Positions 30,353-38,181 of a DNA stretch of 64,000 nt are shown piece after piece. Positions within the stretch are counted from its first letter, which is position 1. Every line of letters begins with the position of its first letter. The notes beneath the pieces were generated by a model. The model did not search any database. It was not told the DNA's origin and worked only from the letters and a program-made list of their open reading frames with translations. The DNA is taken from positions 2,035,010 to 2,099,009 of the forward strand of contig NZ_GL982513.1 in the NCBI RefSeq assembly GCF_000220255.1. The letters run 5' to 3'. This stretch comes from Prevotella pallens ATCC 700821 (GTDB lineage Bacteria; Bacteroidota; Bacteroidia; Bacteroidales; Bacteroidaceae). Position numbers and translations under genes: made by a program.

Positions 30353-30378
30353 CACTCGCTTTAACGAAGTAAAGAGGA

Positions 30379-30454
30379 GATCCGCTAGCTCAGCTGGTAG
30401 AGCACAACACTTTTAATGTTGGGGTCATGGGTTCGAGCCCCATGCGGATCACCA
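30379..30454 (+). tRNA. tRNA-Lys (anticodon TTT)
   Basis: The acceptor stem GATCCGC pairs with GCGGATC, the anticodon loop is CTTTTAA (anticodon TTT), the T-loop contains GGTTCGAGCCC, and the discriminator is A. Unlike the tRNA-Val genes, CCA is encoded (30452-30454). A leader hairpin (CTTTA, 6-nt loop, TAAAG) ends 4 nt before the mature 5' end. Confidence 0.95.
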
Positions 30455-30457
30455 AAC

Positions 30458-30495
30458 AAAAAGAGGATAATCGCAACGATTATCCTCTTTTTGTT
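30458..30495 (+). terminator. tRNA-Lys terminator
   Basis: AAAAAGAGGATAATCG pairs perfectly with its complement around a 3-nt CAA loop and runs into a T tract. Confidence 0.9.
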
Positions 30496-30910
30496 TATAT
30501 ACCACACATTTATAACAGCATAGAATTTCTTTATTTTCTTACGCGAGCAATAGCAGATGCAGGCAATAAAAACAAGTGCATTGGTGTGGTATGACTAATG
30601 CCGCTTGTAAAACTGTTGTTGGCTGCAAAGTGTATGGCGATAGCTTTTATACGTTGGCAGTTGCTATGACACTTTTCTATGCGGACAAACATATTGCTTG
30701 TAAATGGCTTTGTTATAATACTAAAAAAACTGTGGCTTTCGCTCATCTATACCAAACTAATAGGCTATGGGGCAAAGCTTATTTAGTTTCTAACTATCCA
30801 TTTTGCTTAAAATAGTATACAAACACACTAATGCCATAATTTTCTCTCTCAACATATTTGTATATCGCTTATATCTGCAAGAGCAATTACATATAGGTGT
30901 GGGAGTTTTA
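30496..30910. other. Non-coding gap after tRNA-Lys
   Basis: Two opposing ORFs of 71 and 79 codons (30531-30746 minus, 30576-30815 plus) overlap each other and have no signal, domain or promoter. I do not consider either a gene. Confidence 0.4.
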
Positions 30911-30990
30911 TTTACGTGTAAGTAAAACTTTATTTACACGTAAGTAGAACTTTATTTACACGTAAGTAAAGTTTTACTTACACGTAAATA
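30910..30990. repeat. 22-bp dyad array E4 of a different sequence family (4 units)
   Basis: TTACGTGTAA at 30912, then TTACACGTAA at 30934, 30956 and 30978, exactly 22 bp apart, with 12-bp spacers of GTAAAACTTTAT type. The dyad TTACnnGTAA is unrelated to AGATATCT but has the same period as the other arrays. It lies in the non-coding gap between tRNA-Lys and the recA operon. Confidence 0.85.
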
Positions 30991-31140
30991 ATATAATACA
31001 ATAAGTCGTAAACTATCGTTTAATAAGTCTACAAATGCCATTGCACTGTTGTGTAAATATCGTTAGAACGGTATATAACTTTGAATGAATGTGCATTTAA
31101 ACAGAATGTTACGATGTAATAAGCAATTTTCTATTAACTT

Positions 31141-31157
31141 CGGCAAATGGTTTGCCG
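31141..31157. other. Short perfect inverted repeat
   Basis: CGGCAAA-TGG-TTTGCCG, a 7-bp stem with a 3-nt loop, close to the hairpin at 31179. There is no T-run, so it is unlikely to be a terminator by itself. Confidence 0.4.
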
Positions 31158-31178
31158 TTGGTTTGGGGATATAAAGAG

Positions 31179-31212
31179 AAAATGGTATACAGCCGAACTG
31201 CATACCATTTTC
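31179..31212. terminator. Hairpin after the surface-protein remnant
   Basis: AAAATGGTAT-A-CAG and CTG-C-ATACCATTTT form a stem with a 5-nt loop, with a T tract on one side and an A tract on the other. It lies just downstream of the minus-strand remnant and could serve as its terminator. Confidence 0.55.
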
Positions 31213-31240
31213 TATATCAAAGTGGTGTTACCTTATAGTC

Positions 31241-31648
31241 TTACCATATTTTTAACGTGTGCTGAAGGTTCAGATAATCCCGGTCGAGTATTGGCTTGTG
31301 GTTTGAATCTTCCTCACCTGATATCCAAACAGGGCGAATAGCCTTAGCCTGAGCCTTACCATTTGGCGACAAGTTCCATTCGGTTGGACCGAAGAAGAAG
31401 TCTCTCGACGAACTCGCTGTATTGGAGGTTGAGGTCATATACTGTGCGTATGCACCTGCTCCATAGTTCATATCTCTAAATCCTATCATAGGAGATGAGG
31501 ACGTACGTCTACCCGTAATAGGCAAGAACAAGCCTTTGTTTGCACGTACAAGTGCCGTAACCTTGGTGTACTTGTAGAGCGATTTTACTCTTATAGAACC
31601 AGCCGTTCCAGAGGCTACATTAAGTAAAATACCATAAAGATAGCACAA
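31241..31648 (-). pseudogene. C-terminal remnant of a FISUMP-like surface protein
   Basis: A minus-strand frame with no ATG near its N-terminus; the frame opens at 31723 and the first possible start is a TTG at 31648. From about the VASGTAGSIRVKSLY segment it reads as real protein. GLFLPITGRRTSSSPMIGF, YGAGAYAQYMTSTS and a final AKAIRPVWISGEED resemble the C-terminal half of FISUMP-type extracellular domains of Bacteroidota lipoproteins, where LPxxGxR and a closing xxxRPV are typical. The N-terminal part and signal peptide are missing. It could instead be an intact short ORF of unknown role. The family call is from pattern memory only. Confidence 0.45.
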
Positions 31649-31735
31649 GAAAATGAAAGCTGACAGAGAGTTATGGTATTTATTATGTGTAATGATGTTG
31701 CAGTATACTGAACTGACTGTGGTTTAGATATAAAA

Positions 31736-31776
31736 AGAGCGAAGAAAGCTAATTGTGTTGTTGCTTTCTTCGCTCT
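31736..31776 (-). terminator. recA operon terminator
   Basis: AGAGCGAAGAAAGC (31736-31749) and GCTTTCTTCGCTCT (31763-31776) form a perfect 14-bp stem 20 bp past the recA stop, with a T tract on the minus strand. Confidence 0.9.
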
Positions 31777-31795
31777 ACAATATGTTCTTTAGAAA

Positions 31796-32818
31796 TTATG
31801 AATGCTGCTGTGCTAATATAGCCTGATGTATTAAGCCTGTAATTTCTTCTGTAAGTTCTGGATTATCTTTTAGCATTGTTTTAGTAGCATCTCTGCCTTG
31901 CGCCAATTTAGTGCCTCCGTAACTAAACCAGCTACCACTCTTCTGAATAATATCAAATTCTACGCCTAAGTCGAGTATTTCGCCCACTTTCGATATTCCT
32001 TCACCAAAGAGTATATCGAATTCGGCTTTACGGAATGGTGGTGCTACCTTATTCTTAGCAATTTTTACTCGCACGTGGTTACCTATAATATCATCGCCAT
32101 CTTTAATAGACGAGGCACGACGAATGTCTAAACGCACCGAACTATAAAACTTCAGCGCATTTCCACCTGTAGTAGTCTCCGATGGTCCAAACATTACGCC
32201 TATCTTTTCGCGTAGCTGATTAATAAAGATGCAGCAAGTGTTTGTTTTGCTTATAGTAGAAGTTAGTTTACGCAAAGCTTGGCTCATAAGGCGTGCTTGT
32301 AATCCAACATTCGAATCGCCCATATCGCCTTCTATCTCTTTTTTAGGCGTAAGTGCAGCCACTGAATCTACAACAAGAATATCTATAGCCGATGAACGTA
32401 TAAGCTGATCGGCTATTTCTAAGGCTTGTTCACCATTATCGGGTTGCGAAATCCATAGATTATCAACATCTACACCTAACTTCTGCGCATAGAAGCGGTC
32501 GAAAGCGTGTTCGGCATCTATAAAAGCCGCAATGCCTCCTGCCTTTTGCGCTTCGGCAATGGCATGTATAGCAAGAGTGGTTTTACCTGAACTTTCTGGT
32601 CCATAAATCTCTATAATGCGGCCGCGTGGATATCCTCCTACTCCCAATGCCATATTAAGTCCTATGCTACCAGTAGGAATTACATCGACATCTTCTATAA
32701 GTTCGTCGCCCATTCGCATAATAGAACCTTTACCAAAGTCTTTCTCTATTTTCGACATTGCTGCTTGTAAGGCCTTTAGTTTACCTTCTGCAGCATTCTG
32801 TACTTCGTCTTTTGCCAT
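31796..32818 (-). CDS. recA: Recombinase RecA
   Basis: ATP-dependent strand-exchange protein and LexA-type co-protease in homologous recombination. The 340-residue protein has Walker [14 protein letters not shown], Walker [14 protein letters not shown], and the L1/L2 regions near [16 protein letters not shown]. It begins [18 protein letters not shown]. It is 13 bp downstream of the radical SAM gene and has no promoter-like -7 box in that gap, so it is probably read as the last gene of a five-gene operon. A strong terminator follows. No SOS-type operator was recognised. Confidence 0.97.
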   Translation of the reverse strand: MAKDEVQNAAEGKLKALQAAMSKIEKDFGKGSIMRMGDELIEDVDVIPTGSIGLNMALGVGGYPRGRIIEIYGPESSGKTTLAIHAIAEAQKAGGIAAFIDAEHAFDRFYAQKLGVDVDNLWISQPDNGEQALEIADQLIRSSAIDILVVDSVAALTPKKEIEGDMGDSNVGLQARLMSQALRKLTSTISKTNTCCIFINQLREKIGVMFGPSETTTGGNALKFYSSVRLDIRRASSIKDGDDIIGNHVRVKIAKNKVAPPFRKAEFDILFGEGISKVGEILDLGVEFDIIQKSGSWFSYGGTKLAQGRDATKTMLKDNPELTEEITGLIHQAILAQQHS

Positions 32819-32831
32819 ATATTTCTTTATA

Positions 32832-33860
32832 TTATTTTACTTGATAAGTTAAACTCTTTGTTTTAGAGCATTCGCCTTTTGTGTTACCTATTCCTACCAA
32901 TGCTTCCAGAATGGTACGAGTTCGATGTGTGCGGTGTGCATAGTCTTCGAAGCTTTCATTATAAGGATCTAATTTTCTTTTCCAACCTTCATAGGGAGCA
33001 ATGTAGAAATAAGGAAGCGAGTCTGCTAACGAGTTAGTTTTTTCTTCTGTATTGTTTATGCTTTCTATGGTATCTAATGATGCTAGCGTAGGATATAAAC
33101 ATGTTATACCTTCCTGTTTACAGTAGTCTACAACAGGTGTAATCCATTGATTATAGTTACCTCTTATGGACTGTAATGAGAAGTTGTTATATGTTGATTT
33201 TCCTATACGCTGTATCGGACGAATTTGCACCACGTTAGGCTTAGTGTCTTTGAACACATCTTTTATATGTATCAGTTCTGCTGCATTATCAGTGTTAACG
33301 GTATAATTCAAACGAATACGAAAATCGGGAAAGTCTACTCTTATTCGTGAGAGATTAGCAATAAGTGTTGTAAACAAAGTGAATTTACCATTTGTCATTA
33401 AACTCTCGTAAGTGTTCTTAGTAAACCCATGTGCCGAAATAGTTATCTCTGTCAGACCATTTTCCACCAGTTTTTGCAATTTCTCATAAGTAAGCAGATT
33501 TCCATTGGTAGTGATTGTGATGTGTTTCACGCCATATTGCTTACCCAATTTCACCAACTGTAGCAAGTTTTGCGACATAGTGGGTTCGGCGCCACAACCA
33601 ATTTGCAAACGAAGTGCACGTGGAAACAAAGCTTTTGCTATAACTTCTAAATCGTCTGTGGTAAACTTTCCGTGCATATTTTTTGCTGCTTCGGCATCGC
33701 TGAAGTAACACATCTTGCAGCGAAAGTTGCACGACATTACTGGATCTATATTGATACTGAGATATCTCTGTTTACCCAAATGAAGTGCTAAAATGCCCAA
33801 AAGCTTCACTTTCGGGCTATTAATTCGCTGATAGACATTCAGAAGTTTATAGATATTCAT
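32832..33860 (-). CDS. Radical SAM protein of unknown substrate
   Basis: A 342-residue radical S-adenosylmethionine protein with the iron-sulfur ligands CNFRCKMC (Cys44, Cys48, Cys51 from this start). Other family features are a GCGAEPT segment in place of the usual GGEPx[10 protein letters not shown] and ITISAHGF. There is no second cysteine cluster typical of SPASM domains. The ATG at 33860 is preferred over a TTG at 33875. It sits between a TfoX-like gene and recA in one operon. The reaction cannot be assigned. Homologues encoded by recA neighbours would be the best clue. Confidence 0.85.
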   Translation of the reverse strand: MNIYKLLNVYQRINSPKVKLLGILALHLGKQRYLSINIDPVMSCNFRCKMCYFSDAEAAKNMHGKFTTDDLEVIAKALFPRALRLQIGCGAEPTMSQNLLQLVKLGKQYGVKHITITTNGNLLTYEKLQKLVENGLTEITISAHGFTKNTYESLMTNGKFTLFTTLIANLSRIRVDFPDFRIRLNYTVNTDNAAELIHIKDVFKDTKPNVVQIRPIQRIGKSTYNNFSLQSIRGNYNQWITPVVDYCKQEGITCLYPTLASLDTIESINNTEEKTNSLADSLPYFYIAPYEGWKRKLDPYNESFEDYAHRTHRTRTILEALVGIGNTKGECSKTKSLTYQVK

Positions 33861-33885
33861 GCTTATTGTACACAACTTCCGCTGT

Positions 33886-34206
33886 TCATTCTTTCTTCTT
33901 TCGCTTCTTAGGATAGGGCAACACCTCTGCCAAGATGGCTACAACCTTTACTGCGTGGTCTGCTCTTGATACATCTAGAATGTAGTGTTCTTTTGCACCT
34001 TCGTATGGATAGCCTTTTTCTGCTTCTGCCATTAAAGTCTCAATTGCCTCGTGTTGCTTTACGAAGGCTATATTGTCGCAAGCTATGATGACAGGTTTTT
34101 CGTTGGCGTATATCATATATTCGCCAAACATCTTGCGGTATCTGATTGCTCCAACAGCTTCTATCTGTTGGCAAACAAACTCAATAAAGTCTAAAGAACA
34201 CGCCAT
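33886..34206 (-). CDS. TfoX/Sxy N-terminal domain protein
   Basis: A 106-residue single-domain protein matching the TfoX N-terminal domain: RYRKMFGEYMIYANEKPVIIACDNIAFVK and a closing basic tail KKRKKKE. In gamma-proteobacteria the full-length TfoX/Sxy is a competence regulator with a second C-terminal domain; here only the N-terminal domain is present, so a regulatory role in DNA uptake is not implied. It overlaps no neighbours: the gap to the radical SAM gene is 25 bp and to the upstream dehydrogenase gene 37 bp. Confidence 0.82.
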   Translation of the reverse strand: MACSLDFIEFVCQQIEAVGAIRYRKMFGEYMIYANEKPVIIACDNIAFVKQHEAIETLMAEAEKGYPYEGAKEHYILDVSRADHAVKVVAILAEVLPYPKKRKKKE

Positions 34207-34243
34207 ATCGTTTTACTGTTCCGTTTCTTCAATATTTCAAATC

Positions 34244-35482
34244 CTATAATTCCAAGTCGCCACCGAACACCTCGTGCCAAGGCAGACCTTGCTTGTTTAG
34301 CTGTTCCATAAATGGGTCTGGGTCGAAATCTTCCAAATTCCACACACCTGGTTTACGCCAAATACCTTTAAAGAACATCATTGCGCCAATCATTGCAGGC
34401 ACTCCTGTTGTGTAACTAACGCCTTGCATACCTGTTTCTTCGTATGCAGCTTGATGCTTACAGTTGTTGTAGACGTAATAAGTCTGTTCCTTTCCGTCCT
34501 TAATACCACGAATACGGCAACCTATTGATGTCTCTCCTTCGTAATTTTCGCCTAAGTCTTGTGGGTTGGGTAGTACGGCTTTGAGGAACTGAAGCGGTAC
34601 AATCTTCACTTTTGCAGTCTTCCCTGATCCGTCAGCAAGTGGAGCTTCGTATTCTATCTCATCAATACGGCTCATTCCTAAATTCTGTATGCAATCCAAA
34701 TAAGTAAGGTATTGCTGACCAAAGGTCATCCAAAAGCGAGCACGTTTAATGGTTGGGTAATTCTTAACTAGCGATTCTAATTCTTCGTGGTGCATTAAAT
34801 ACGAATCGCGTGCACCTATATTAGGATAGGTTAAGTCTTGATGCACGGCTAATGGTTCTGTTTCTTTCCATTCGCCATTCTCATAATATAAACCTTTTTG
34901 TGTGATTTCGCGAATATTTATCTCTGGATTAAAGTTTGTTGCAAAGGCTTTATGATGATTGCCTGCATTGCAATCTACAATGTCGAGATAGTGAATTTCG
35001 TCGAAATAGTGTTTTGCTGCGTAGGCTGTAAATACCTGCGATACTCCGGGGTCGAAGCCACAACCCAGAATAGCTGTAAGTCCTGCCTGTTCAAACTTTT
35101 CTTTGTAAGCCCATTGCCAGCTGTATTCAAAATGAGCTTCGTCTTTTGGCTCGTAGTTAGCTGTGTCTAAATAGTTGCAACCACATGCCAAACAAGCTTC
35201 CATAATAGTAAGGTCTTGATATGGCAACGCAAGATTTATCACCAATTCTGGTTTAAACGAATTGAAAAGTGCCTTTAATTGTTCCACATCATCGGCATCA
35301 ACCTGTGCTGTTTTAATATCGGCTTTATAACCTTTGTTGTGAATAGACTTCACCAATTCATCGCATTTCTCCTTACGCCGGCTTGCTATCATAAAGTCGG
35401 TGAATACATCTTGGTTCTGAACTATCTTAAATGCGGCTACGGTGGCTACTCCACCTGCACCAATCATAAGTACTCTTCCCAT
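34244..35482 (-). CDS. Saccharopine-dehydrogenase-family protein, probable carboxynorspermidine synthase
   Basis: A 412-residue protein with an N-terminal Rossmann site (VLMIGAGGVATVAAFKIV), ASRRKEKCDEL, and the long C-terminal saccharopine dehydrogenase-like domain. Segments such as GCGFDPGVSQVFTAYA, LDIVDCNAGNHHKAFATNFNP and GVSYTTGVPAMIGAMMFF match carboxy(nor)spermidine dehydrogenases, which condense aspartate semialdehyde with a diamine in the alternative polyamine pathway. The decarboxylase partner (nspC) is not in this window. It is the second gene of the minus-strand operon, 13 bp after the upstream gene. Confidence 0.85.
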   Translation of the reverse strand: MGRVLMIGAGGVATVAAFKIVQNQDVFTDFMIASRRKEKCDELVKSIHNKGYKADIKTAQVDADDVEQLKALFNSFKPELVINLALPYQDLTIMEACLACGCNYLDTANYEPKDEAHFEYSWQWAYKEKFEQAGLTAILGCGFDPGVSQVFTAYAAKHYFDEIHYLDIVDCNAGNHHKAFATNFNPEINIREITQKGLYYENGEWKETEPLAVHQDLTYPNIGARDSYLMHHEELESLVKNYPTIKRARFWMTFGQQYLTYLDCIQNLGMSRIDEIEYEAPLADGSGKTAKVKIVPLQFLKAVLPNPQDLGENYEGETSIGCRIRGIKDGKEQTYYVYNNCKHQAAYEETGMQGVSYTTGVPAMIGAMMFFKGIWRKPGVWNLEDFDPDPFMEQLNKQGLPWHEVFGGDLEL

Positions 35483-35495
35483 TTTATAATTTATT

Positions 35496-36086
35496 TTATC
35501 TTATACTTTTATCTATTTCTTGCGATGTTATCCCCATTGCATTCATTAACGAATAGCCTAATATTTGTTGTTTAAAGTTACCTCCCTCCATAGGCATCAT
35601 TGCAAATAGAGTGATGTGTTTATGCTCATCGTCCACGTCTTTCACTGTATTACGGATAACGCTACAGATGTTACCTTCTTCTGCATTTGGCACAAGCATA
35701 ATGCGATGTACTTCATCGTGGCTAAGTGCAATGCGCAACACATCGAGCAAAACATCGTCTTTTTCTGCTAAAGCACTACCTGTTGCGATAGTGTTAATTA
35801 TAAATTCGCCCAGCTTTTCGTCAGCGAAAGCCTGTTTGTCTAGTTCTCTTTGAAAGTCGGAAGGTACAAAGTTTTCTAACGTAGCTTTATTCTTATCGTG
35901 CAAGAGCACTACTTGTGTTTCGTGATTGCCTGGCTTCAACCGCCCGTCAAGAGCAACATCTACAATCCATTGGCTAAAGTCGGCTGCTGGAATCTTTCTA
36001 TTGAGCATTCGCTCAAAGTTTACAATAAGGTTGAACGCCACCTTGTCGATATAATCGGCATCAACAATGATGATGTTTTCACTCAT
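35496..36086 (-). CDS. DUF6621-like conserved protein, first gene of the recA operon
   Basis: A 196-residue cytosolic protein resembling a conserved Bacteroidota family (DUF6621-like, from memory). The N-terminus SENIIIVDADYIDKVAF, with an acidic VDAD motif, is reminiscent of PIN/NYN-type nuclease folds, but catalytic residues are not clearly identifiable, so a function is not assigned. Frame extension upstream gives GTG (36122) and ATG (36116) starts, but the -7 box at 36122-36129 places transcription start near 36115. The ATG at 36086 (MSENIIIVDAD) is therefore the likely start. Confidence 0.7.
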   Translation of the reverse strand: MSENIIIVDADYIDKVAFNLIVNFERMLNRKIPAADFSQWIVDVALDGRLKPGNHETQVVLLHDKNKATLENFVPSDFQRELDKQAFADEKLGEFIINTIATGSALAEKDDVLLDVLRIALSHDEVHRIMLVPNAEEGNICSVIRNTVKDVDDEHKHITLFAMMPMEGGNFKQQILGYSLMNAMGITSQEIDKSIR

Positions 36087-36121
36087 TTTAATATTCTGCG
36101 AATTTTGTGTATTCATTGCCA

Positions 36122-36152
36122 CAAAGTTACATTAAAAGACGTAAATGCCAAA
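36122..36152 (-). promoter_or_regulatory. Promoter of the recA-containing operon
   Basis: On the minus strand TTTG (36149-36152), 19-bp gap, TAACTTTG (36122-36129). It fits the Bacteroidota consensus and, with no promoter visible between later genes, probably drives all five genes through recA. Confidence 0.75.
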
Positions 36153-36828
36153 ACTATTTCAGCATTTTTTTGTTTATTACTATTACATTCTCTACGTAAA
36201 ATCAATAGAGAATGTCGTATAATACTTATTAAGGTTTCTAACTTACTTTCTAAAAGCATTGCGAGTTATTGTTCCAAAAGAATAAGATGAGAGAATTGCC
36301 TATTATTTATTGCGCATTTGTAGGTATAAACACATGATATACAAAATATTAAAGGTGCATTCAAGGAATAGCGTTGGTATATATGCTCCAGAAGTTGTAA
36401 AGGCACTGATTTCTATGTATAGGCAGCAAACATCACATTGTATAGAATGCTGTTATAATGATATTTAGATGCGTATAAAATCATTATTTTGTACGTATTA
36501 TCTAATTTCTGGTAATAGCGTTTGTTGCGTATAAAAATAAGATTATGCTATAACGGAAATATAATTTGATAATAGGTAATTATATTCTCTACTATTATGT
36601 CTTTTTTGGTGTACAAAACGACGTGCTATGTTACATTATGTTGCGATTAAAATGTTGCATTACAAAGTCTGAAGATATGAGAAGAATTGTGGCTAATGAG
36701 TATAATAAAGAAACTGATTCAGTAGGATATAAGTATAGAAATTATTAGTAGCAACCATTGTTTAAAAATCAAGTAAATAGAACTGCTAAAATGTTTATAA
36801 AACATGCCATATATTAGCTACTTTTGTT
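36153..36828. other. Non-coding gap upstream of array E5
   Basis: AT-rich; only chance ORFs of about 60 codons. No hairpin, RNA gene or module found. Confidence 0.4.
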
Positions 36829-36948
36829 TCAGATATCTATTACGTTTGTTTCAGATATCTGTAACGTTTGTCTCAGATATCTGTAACGCTTGTTTCAGAT
36901 ATCTGTCAGTTGCGTCTTAGATATCTATTATTTTCTATTTAGATATAA
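36829..36948 (+). repeat. 22-bp palindrome array E5 (6 units)
   Basis: Cores at 36831, 36853, 36875, 36897, 36919 (AGATATCT) and 36941 (AGATATAA), all exactly 22 bp apart. It is the longest array in the window. It lies between divergent genes, unlike the others, which are between convergent or same-direction genes. The sixth unit opens the hairpin module. Confidence 0.9.
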
Positions 36949-37075
36949 TAGAAAACTACAGCCTTTATAAGGTCATATTATAATGCTTGAAAGATATTCT
37001 TTCAGATGAAGATTAGGTATTCTTTTATGCTACAATGTTTCGCTTATAAGTATAATAAGTTACTGAACAGAAATA
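36949..37075 (+). repeat. Conserved module following array E5
   Basis: Blocks shared with E6, E7 and E9 modules: ACTACAGCCTTTATAAGG, TATTATAATG, TGAAAGATATTCTTTCAGATGA (a perfect TGAAAGA/TCTTTCA hairpin), CAATGTTTCG and ACTGAACAG. Similarity to E7 runs at least to 37070. Confidence 0.65.
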
Positions 37076-37239
37076 GGTTGCTTAAGACACTATTATATAA
37101 AATTAAGAATCATAACAGTAGCCCTCTTTCTCAAAATCGCTACACTTATTTTCTATAGTGGTAGAACCCATTATACATTATGTATAGTGTATGTGTACAC
37201 TAAATATATTAGTTAAAAACAATAAAATAGAACTATTAG

Positions 37240-37271
37240 TTTGCCTATTCAGATTATAATCTTTATTTTTG
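37240..37271 (+). promoter_or_regulatory. Promoter of the T9SS-tail protein gene
   Basis: TTTG at 37240-37243, 20-bp gap, TATTTTTG at 37264-37271, giving a leader of roughly 60 nt before the ATG at 37337. Confidence 0.75.
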
Positions 37272-37336
37272 CAAAGAACAGAGAATTTGATTATTATTAT
37301 CATCTATTCATCATATCATAACAAACATATAACAAT

Positions 37337-37867
37337 ATGAAACTCAAAACAAAACTTTTACTTACTTTAGTTGTCGTGTTGTTGGGAAGCATATTTACTT
37401 CTGCTTACGCAACAAAAAAACAACAGGCATTGCAAAACGATGCGAACCAAGCCACTTGCATTGTTGTTAAACTGCAAGATGGAGGCGAGAATATATTCTT
37501 CTTAGGAGAAAGTCCGAAACTAATGAACTTCGCTGATAGCTTAGCTGTGATTTACAAAAATCAACAACTAAACTTTGCGTTGAAAGATATTAAGGATTAC
37601 CACTTTGAAGAACGCAATCCTGCAGGAATTAAACAGACAGAGAATAGTAGCACAAAGCAAGGTCAAACAGACTTTACACAAGGTATTGCTAATTTCACAC
37701 AGTATCCTGTGGGAAGTCGCATTACAGTGTTTACCCTCGAAGGTCGCCGAGTTGCCGTTGTAGAAATAGGCAAAGATGGAACTGCTCAGCTAGATATGCG
37801 CAACAAACCTGCTGGGGTTTACATTGTAAATACGGGGAAACAATCGTTTAAATGGTTGAAGAAATAA
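37337..37867 (+). CDS. Secreted protein with T9SS-like C-terminal tail
   Basis: A 176-residue exported protein of unknown function. It has a Sec signal (residues 1-25, ending SAYA), a middle region containing VVKLQDGGENIFFL and DIKDYHFEE, and a C-terminus from about residue 128 (VFTLEGRRVAVVEIG to AGVYIVNTGKQSFKWLKK). That end resembles a short type A T9SS sorting tail: VYxxxGxxV, GxYIVxxxK and a basic end. The xVxxxDG...F motif near residues 45-60 is shared with the neighbour at 38182, so both may derive from the same secreted-protein family. Confidence 0.7.
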   Translation: MKLKTKLLLTLVVVLLGSIFTSAYATKKQQALQNDANQATCIVVKLQDGGENIFFLGESPKLMNFADSLAVIYKNQQLNFALKDIKDYHFEERNPAGIKQTENSSTKQGQTDFTQGIANFTQYPVGSRITVFTLEGRRVAVVEIGKDGTAQLDMRNKPAGVYIVNTGKQSFKWLKK

Positions 37868-37877
37868 ATACGAACAA

Positions 37878-37915
37878 CGATTCTTTGGTAAGTCAATACA
37901 GACTCCAAAGAATCG
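37878..37915 (+). terminator. Hairpin after the T9SS-tail gene
   Basis: CGATTCTTTGG and CCAAAGAATCG form a perfect 11-bp stem with a 16-nt loop. The following T tract is weak, so a termination role is likely but not certain. Confidence 0.55.
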
Positions 37916-38181
37916 GATTCTTCTGTTTCTACATATCGCCCAAAACGGTTCTTCTGCAATAATGCCAAAACACAAAATACTAAAAGCTATAACAACAACT
38001 AACAGACAATTGCTATAAAGGCAAAACAAACAAAAACAATGGTCTTTTCTGCTTTAACAAAGGTAGAATTAGTACAACCACCATTCAGCTATATCACAAT
38101 ATTACATTAACAACATTTTATCGTAGATGGTAAGATATGCACTTATTTTATCGCTAGATAAAAATTAAAAGCATTTGAACT

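Noticed and set aside
33886..34206. Competence regulator TfoX
   Set aside because: Only the N-terminal domain is present, so a Sxy-like regulatory function is not supported.
35498..36116. GTG/ATG starts of the DUF6621-like gene at 36122 and 36116
   Set aside because: The promoter -7 box is at 36122-36129 and transcription would begin near 36115, so ATG 36086 is favoured.
36566..36748. 60-codon ORF upstream of array E5
   Set aside because: Tyr/Ile-rich chance ORF in AT-rich DNA without promoter or motif.
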